A DNA stretch of 64,000 bases, from contig NZ_JAIOUQ010000016.1 in the NCBI RefSeq assembly GCF_019931065.1, forward strand, positions 1 to 64,000, written 5' to 3'. This document shows positions 60,726 through 64,000 of this stretch, in pieces. The translations under genes were made by a program, and so were the position numbers. The stretch is from Methanobacterium spitsbergense (lineage in GTDB: Archaea > Methanobacteriota > Methanobacteria > Methanobacteriales > Methanobacteriaceae). Positions within the stretch are counted from its first letter, which is position 1, and each line of letters starts with the position of its first letter. A model generated the notes under the pieces. It was not told the DNA's origin. It made no database searches and saw only the letters and a program-made list of their open reading frames with translations.

Positions 60726-61787
60726 ATTAAGAAATTGTATATTTTAATTTTATTTTTAGTTGTTTTATTGGCTGCATATGGTATAAGCAATTTATTAACA
60801 CAAAAAAATGTTGAACAATCCGCTAATGTTTCCAAATCAAATGTAACACTATTTTTCACAGGGGATGTTATGCTTGGTAGAGGTGTGGACGGTATTCTAT
60901 CAAATGGTGTAAACATATTTCAAAATGTAAAATCTTTATTCCAAAATTCAGATGGGGCAATAATTAATTTAGAAGGACCCTTTACATCTTCTTCAACTAA
61001 TTTTAAACAATCAATTCCTTTAAAAGCAAATCCCAGTTATGCACATGTGCTTAAAGATAACAATGTAGTTGTTGCATGTCTTGCAAACAATCATATCATG
61101 GATTATGGTAGTAAAGGATTGTCAGATACAATTTCATCACTCAAAAGTTCTGGTGTAAACTATACTGGAGCGGGAGAAAACTTAGAACAAGCAACACAGC
61201 CTGTTTATCTGAATGTTAAAGGACGTAAAATTGCAGTTTTAAATTTCATGGACAATACAACATTCCCTGAATTCAGTGCATCTGAAATGTCTGCTGCAAC
61301 CACCAACAGTTCTGGATATGCTCTTGCTGATTGGAACATAATCAAAAATCGTATAGATGAAGCCAAAAATAATTCTGATGCAACAGTTGTTGTATTTCAT
61401 TATGGAAATGAGTACAGTACATCACCCAATACAGATCAGATAGAATTATCGCATAAATGTATAGATGAAGGGGCCGATATGGTTATTGGAAGTCATCCAC
61501 ACGTTATCCAGAAAGTTGAAAGTTATAATGGTAAACCAATCTTTTACAGTCTTGGAAACTTTGTATTTGACCAGTCAAATCCTGAAACACATCCTTCATT
61601 AATGGTTGAAATGCAATTGATTGGTAACGAAGCCAAGGTTATTGTACATCCCATGTTACTTGTTGGAAGTATGCCACGTCCAATGGATAATTCAAGTGGA
61701 GTACAACTTTTAAATAGATTAAAATCTCAATCATCACTTAATATGACAATTGAAGGAGGAAATGGTGTATTAACATTTCCATTATAA
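60726..61787 (+). CDS. CapA-family surface protein (metallophosphatase fold), likely ATT start
   Basis: The protein has an N-terminal signal/anchor (KKLYILILFLVVLLAAYG) and a CapA domain with FFTGDVMLGRG, INLEGPF, ACLANNHIMDYG, HYGNEY and IGSHPHVIQK, the metal-binding set of this calcineurin-like fold. Bacterial CapA takes part in poly-gamma-glutamate export; archaeal members are of unknown role. The first standard start is TTG 60735, 14 bp from GAGAGG. ATT 60726, 5 bp from the same site, would restore a typical signal-peptide start (I/M-K-K-L) of 353 aa. I favour ATT but the TTG is possible. Confidence 0.85.
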   Translation: MKKLYILILFLVVLLAAYGISNLLTQKNVEQSANVSKSNVTLFFTGDVMLGRGVDGILSNGVNIFQNVKSLFQNSDGAIINLEGPFTSSSTNFKQSIPLKANPSYAHVLKDNNVVVACLANNHIMDYGSKGLSDTISSLKSSGVNYTGAGENLEQATQPVYLNVKGRKIAVLNFMDNTTFPEFSASEMSAATTNSSGYALADWNIIKNRIDEAKNNSDATVVVFHYGNEYSTSPNTDQIELSHKCIDEGADMVIGSHPHVIQKVESYNGKPIFYSLGNFVFDQSNPETHPSLMVEMQLIGNEAKVIVHPMLLVGSMPRPMDNSSGVQLLNRLKSQSSLNMTIEGGNGVLTFPL

Positions 61788-61855
61788 TCTAAATTATTAA
61801 TCCAATAAAAATCACTGAAAATAATAAAAGAATCCCATTGATGTGAGTTCTATAT

Positions 61856-62323
61856 TTATATGACTTCCTGAACAAATTTGTCAATCATTGCATTATATGA
61901 TCCATCTTTTATTTGGGATGATTTCAATCCTAATGTAACCATTGGAGTTATATTTGTGTAATCTGCAAAGTCTTGATTTGTTTTTTCTATTCCTGAACTT
62001 CCACACGTACTAAAACATGCTAACAATGGTATTTTATCCATATTATTTTTTAGATATGCTCTAACTGGTACCGCCATCTTTGAAGCCCAGATTGGTGTTC
62101 CAATTATTAGAAGATCATATTGGGATAGATCATGCTTAGGTTCCTGTATTTCTGATAATTTTCCCCTTGAAGCTTCGTATCCTGACTTAATATAACCTAT
62201 TATTCCTGATCTTTTTTCTGTATCAATTATTTCCTCGATGTCAGAATCTAATGCCTTTGAAATAGATTCTGCAATCATTTTGGTATTTCCGGTTCTTGAG
62301 TAATAAACAACTAGAGTTTTCAT
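61856..62323 (-). CDS. Flavodoxin
   Basis: 155-aa FMN-binding electron carrier. VVYYSRTGNTKMIAES is the FMN phosphate loop; LLIIGTPIWASKMAVPV and FSTCGSSG are the other flavin loops. The internal ASRGK region is typical of the archaeal flavodoxin-like group. No ribosome-binding site is visible at ATG 62323. Confidence 0.9.
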   Translation of the reverse strand: MKTLVVYYSRTGNTKMIAESISKALDSDIEEIIDTEKRSGIIGYIKSGYEASRGKLSEIQEPKHDLSQYDLLIIGTPIWASKMAVPVRAYLKNNMDKIPLLACFSTCGSSGIEKTNQDFADYTNITPMVTLGLKSSQIKDGSYNAMIDKFVQEVI

Positions 62324-62445
62324 GTTTATGTATTTGATTACAGAAATATAATAAGATTTTTACTGTTTTAATTAAATACTTCTTTTCATTGATTTTCATT
62401 TATTTGATCAAAATATAAAAATGATAGAAAAATCTCTTTTTTCTT

Positions 62446-62658
62446 TTTACATCCCATTTTTTATGGTTCAGGAGTGGTATGGTGGTAACTGGTCTCAAAC
62501 CATCAAAAGTTACATTTACAATTAAAAAAGATCAAAACGGAACAATTCTCGAACTTGAGCAAATTAACGTCCAGGATGAACAGTTTGAAGACATTGATAT
62601 TGGATGGGATGAATATTATCTAGGCCCGATGAAAGAAGTGCTTGAAAATAATTCTTAA
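62446..62658 (+). pseudogene. 3' remnant of an SRPBCC (AHSA1-like) protein
   Basis: An in-frame piece near 62454-62495 reads MVQEWYGGNW, the strand before the C-terminal half of AHSA1-type domains, and it continues one frame away as GLKPSKVTFTIKKDQNGTIL to GWDEYYLGPMKEVLENN at 62658. The 59-codon ORF from ATG 62479 with GGAG upstream could be translated, but the first two-thirds of the domain are missing. Such domains bind small hydrophobic molecules. Confidence 0.6.
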
Positions 62659-62874
62659 TATGTTTAATTCAATTTATTTCTATTTCAAATCTTTTTTAAG
62701 CATAAAAGATTTATTGGTCTTATTTTTGTATTTAATTCTATAATAATTTTCGGTAGTACCAATAATGATAATAGTAATCTAGAAAAATAAATTTAACATA
62801 AAAACAATAATAAAATATGTAGACTTTAAGTTAGTAATTTTTGTTATATTTCCAAATTCAAGGAGTTTATACAT

Positions 62875-63285
62875 ATGGACACTAAACCAATCAAAGTATT
62901 ATTAATCGAAGATAATATTGGTGATTATCAAATAATACTTAGAATGCTCGATAAAAGTGAAAATACTAAATTTGAATTAACTCATGTTCCAAGATTATCT
63001 ACAGGATTAAAAGTTCTCCAAAATGATATATTTGACATTATACTTTTAGATCTAGGCTTACCTGATTGTCAGGGGTTAAAATCTTTTCAGGTTACATTAA
63101 AGAAACATCCGTCAATTCCAATTATTATACTGACGGGTTTGGCAAACGAAGAAACTGGAATTAATGCCATAAAATATGGTGCTCAGGATTATTTGGTAAA
63201 AGGAGAATTTAACGGCAAATTATTGGTAAGGGCTATTCAATATGCAATTGAACGTAAGAAAGTAGAAGGTTTATTTATTTATTAA
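62875..63285 (+). CDS. Orphan single-domain response regulator
   Basis: 136-aa receiver: LIEDNIGDYQ, acceptor Asp in LLDLGLPDCQG, Thr in ILTGL, Lys in DYLVKGE. AAGGAG precedes ATG 62875. It is a paralogue of the 31110-31499 receiver. No kinase adjoins; the PAS kinase at 58460 is 2.6 kb away on the same strand. Confidence 0.93.
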   Translation: MDTKPIKVLLIEDNIGDYQIILRMLDKSENTKFELTHVPRLSTGLKVLQNDIFDIILLDLGLPDCQGLKSFQVTLKKHPSIPIIILTGLANEETGINAIKYGAQDYLVKGEFNGKLLVRAIQYAIERKKVEGLFIY

Positions 63286-63347
63286 TTTACCTTGTTCAAT
63301 CAAAAATTTGAAATAAAAAAAAGAATAAATAGAAAAAATTTAATCTT

Positions 63348-63617
63348 TTAGCTGTCTGTTATTGGAATCTTCCAGAGATATCCAACTTTTTTTCCTTTCT
63401 CTTGTTTATTTTTTCCTTTTTTCTTTTTAACGTGAGCTTCACTGCCTTCCCAGGAATCTACTGTTTTGTCAAGATAATGAGCTATTTCTTCATTGTATTT
63501 TTTGGTTCCAATTGTGTAATTTTCAGTTTCATTATGAATATAGCTGATTCCTTCGCCTTTTTCTTCCATAACTTTTGTTATTTCCATTAATTTTTTATAA
63601 AACTTTTCAGACATCAT
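63348..63617 (-). CDS. Small basic/acidic helical protein
   Basis: 89 aa with a helical N-terminus (MSEKFYKKLMEITKVMEEKG), a Tyr/Glu-rich middle and a lysine run (KKKKGKNKQEKGKK). GGAGAAGG precedes the double ATG at 63617. No family recognised. Confidence 0.6.
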   Translation of the reverse strand: MMSEKFYKKLMEITKVMEEKGEGISYIHNETENYTIGTKKYNEEIAHYLDKTVDSWEGSEAHVKKKKGKNKQEKGKKVGYLWKIPITDS

Positions 63618-63972
63618 TTTACGCCTTCTCCTTCTCTTATTATCTTTTTCTTCATGTTAATAAAGACGTATTTATAACAAATACGGATATTTGAGCAAAA
63701 TACTTTGAATGATAAATTACTATATATAAGTTTATATGGATTAATGCTTCGTTTTTTTTAAAGTTGAAAAAGTAAATTTTTTGATGGAACCACATGTTTA
63801 AATTTCAATTAAAAGTATCTATCTACACAATGTTCAAGAGTTAAATAAAGAAATTTTAATAATTTATATTAAACATATTAAAATCATTGCAAATTTTGAA
63901 TAATAATCTATATTACAATTTTAAAATATTTACAAACTATAAGTTAACTATTAGGAGTAGGGGTTTAAAATA
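63618..63972. other. Intergenic region, nothing seen
   Basis: 355 bp of AT-rich DNA holding the divergent promoters of the 63617 gene and the gene entering at the right edge. No other structure. Confidence 0.4.
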
Positions 63973-64000
63973 GTGGTTAAGATATCTGATTGTGAAAAGG
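63973..64000 (+). CDS. Gene entering at the right edge
   Basis: GTG 63973 begins VVKISDCEK and runs off the window. AGGAGTAGGGG at 63953-63963 is a strong ribosome-binding site at a plausible distance. Nine codons are too few to name it. Confidence 0.4.

Overview
The window is AT-rich DNA from a methanogenic archaeon of the order Methanobacteriales, most likely Methanobacterium. The lineage is inferred from an HMf-type archaeal histone, archaeal PheS, a TFE-like factor, a DUF2121 protein, a response regulator with the methanogen output domain (MetOD1), strong GGAGG/GGTGAT ribosome-binding sites and frequent TTG/GTG starts. No methanogenesis genes lie here, so the genus assignment is inference.

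Layout. 1-6 kb: a gene cut by the left edge, a 1 kb gap, then uvrB-uvrA. 6.3-10 kb: four tightly packed two-component genes (kinase, Rcp1-like receiver, receiver-PAS-kinase, receiver-MetOD1). 10-18.4 kb: DUF362, an MFS exporter, DUF2121, an MBL-fold hydrolase broken by one extra base, tRNA-Thr(CGT), a DUF2178-like/XRE/CPBP group, and aroC followed by a 51-aa zinc-ribbon gene. 18.8-20.55 kb: an IS1182-type element with a nonsense codon, flanked by TTAA. 20.6-28.7 kb: mostly core genes (PsbP-like lipoprotein-type protein, MagIII-like glycosylase, ferredoxin-type protein, hemB, CitG-like gene, pheS, divergent TFE paralogue).

28.7-31.5 kb: small paralogous proteins, an APC permease with a possible leader ORF, and an orphan receiver. 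31.5-40 kb is accessory and decaying: a 3'-truncated beta-lactamase-type gene, a frameshifted Fic gene, a Schlafen/AlbA-type remnant ending in 48-bp tandem repeats, and several small secreted proteins interleaved with small membrane proteins. Two of the secreted proteins belong to one family, and one of these has lost a base. 40-49.4 kb: membrane-anchored methyltransferase, histone, ABC exporter, AttH/CrtC-like protein, ferritin-like protein, rhodanese, second MFS exporter.

49.7-57.7 kb: a radical SAM/SPASM enzyme, an M42 peptidase, a transglutaminase-like protein, and arginine deiminase with carbamate kinase. The last two would make ATP from arginine if an ornithine carbamoyltransferase is encoded elsewhere. 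57.7-64 kb: a DUF2769 pseudogene, PAS-PAS kinase, CapA-like protein, flavodoxin, SRPBCC remnant and a second orphan receiver.

The most interesting unexplained signal is a block of three 8-bp units (RTGTAHTA-like) spaced exactly 10 bp apart. It occurs in four intergenic regions: before the radical SAM gene, between the transglutaminase-like gene and arcA, between the DUF2769 remnant and the PAS kinase, and between the small-paralogue pair and the APC permease. It looks like an operator read along one face of the helix.
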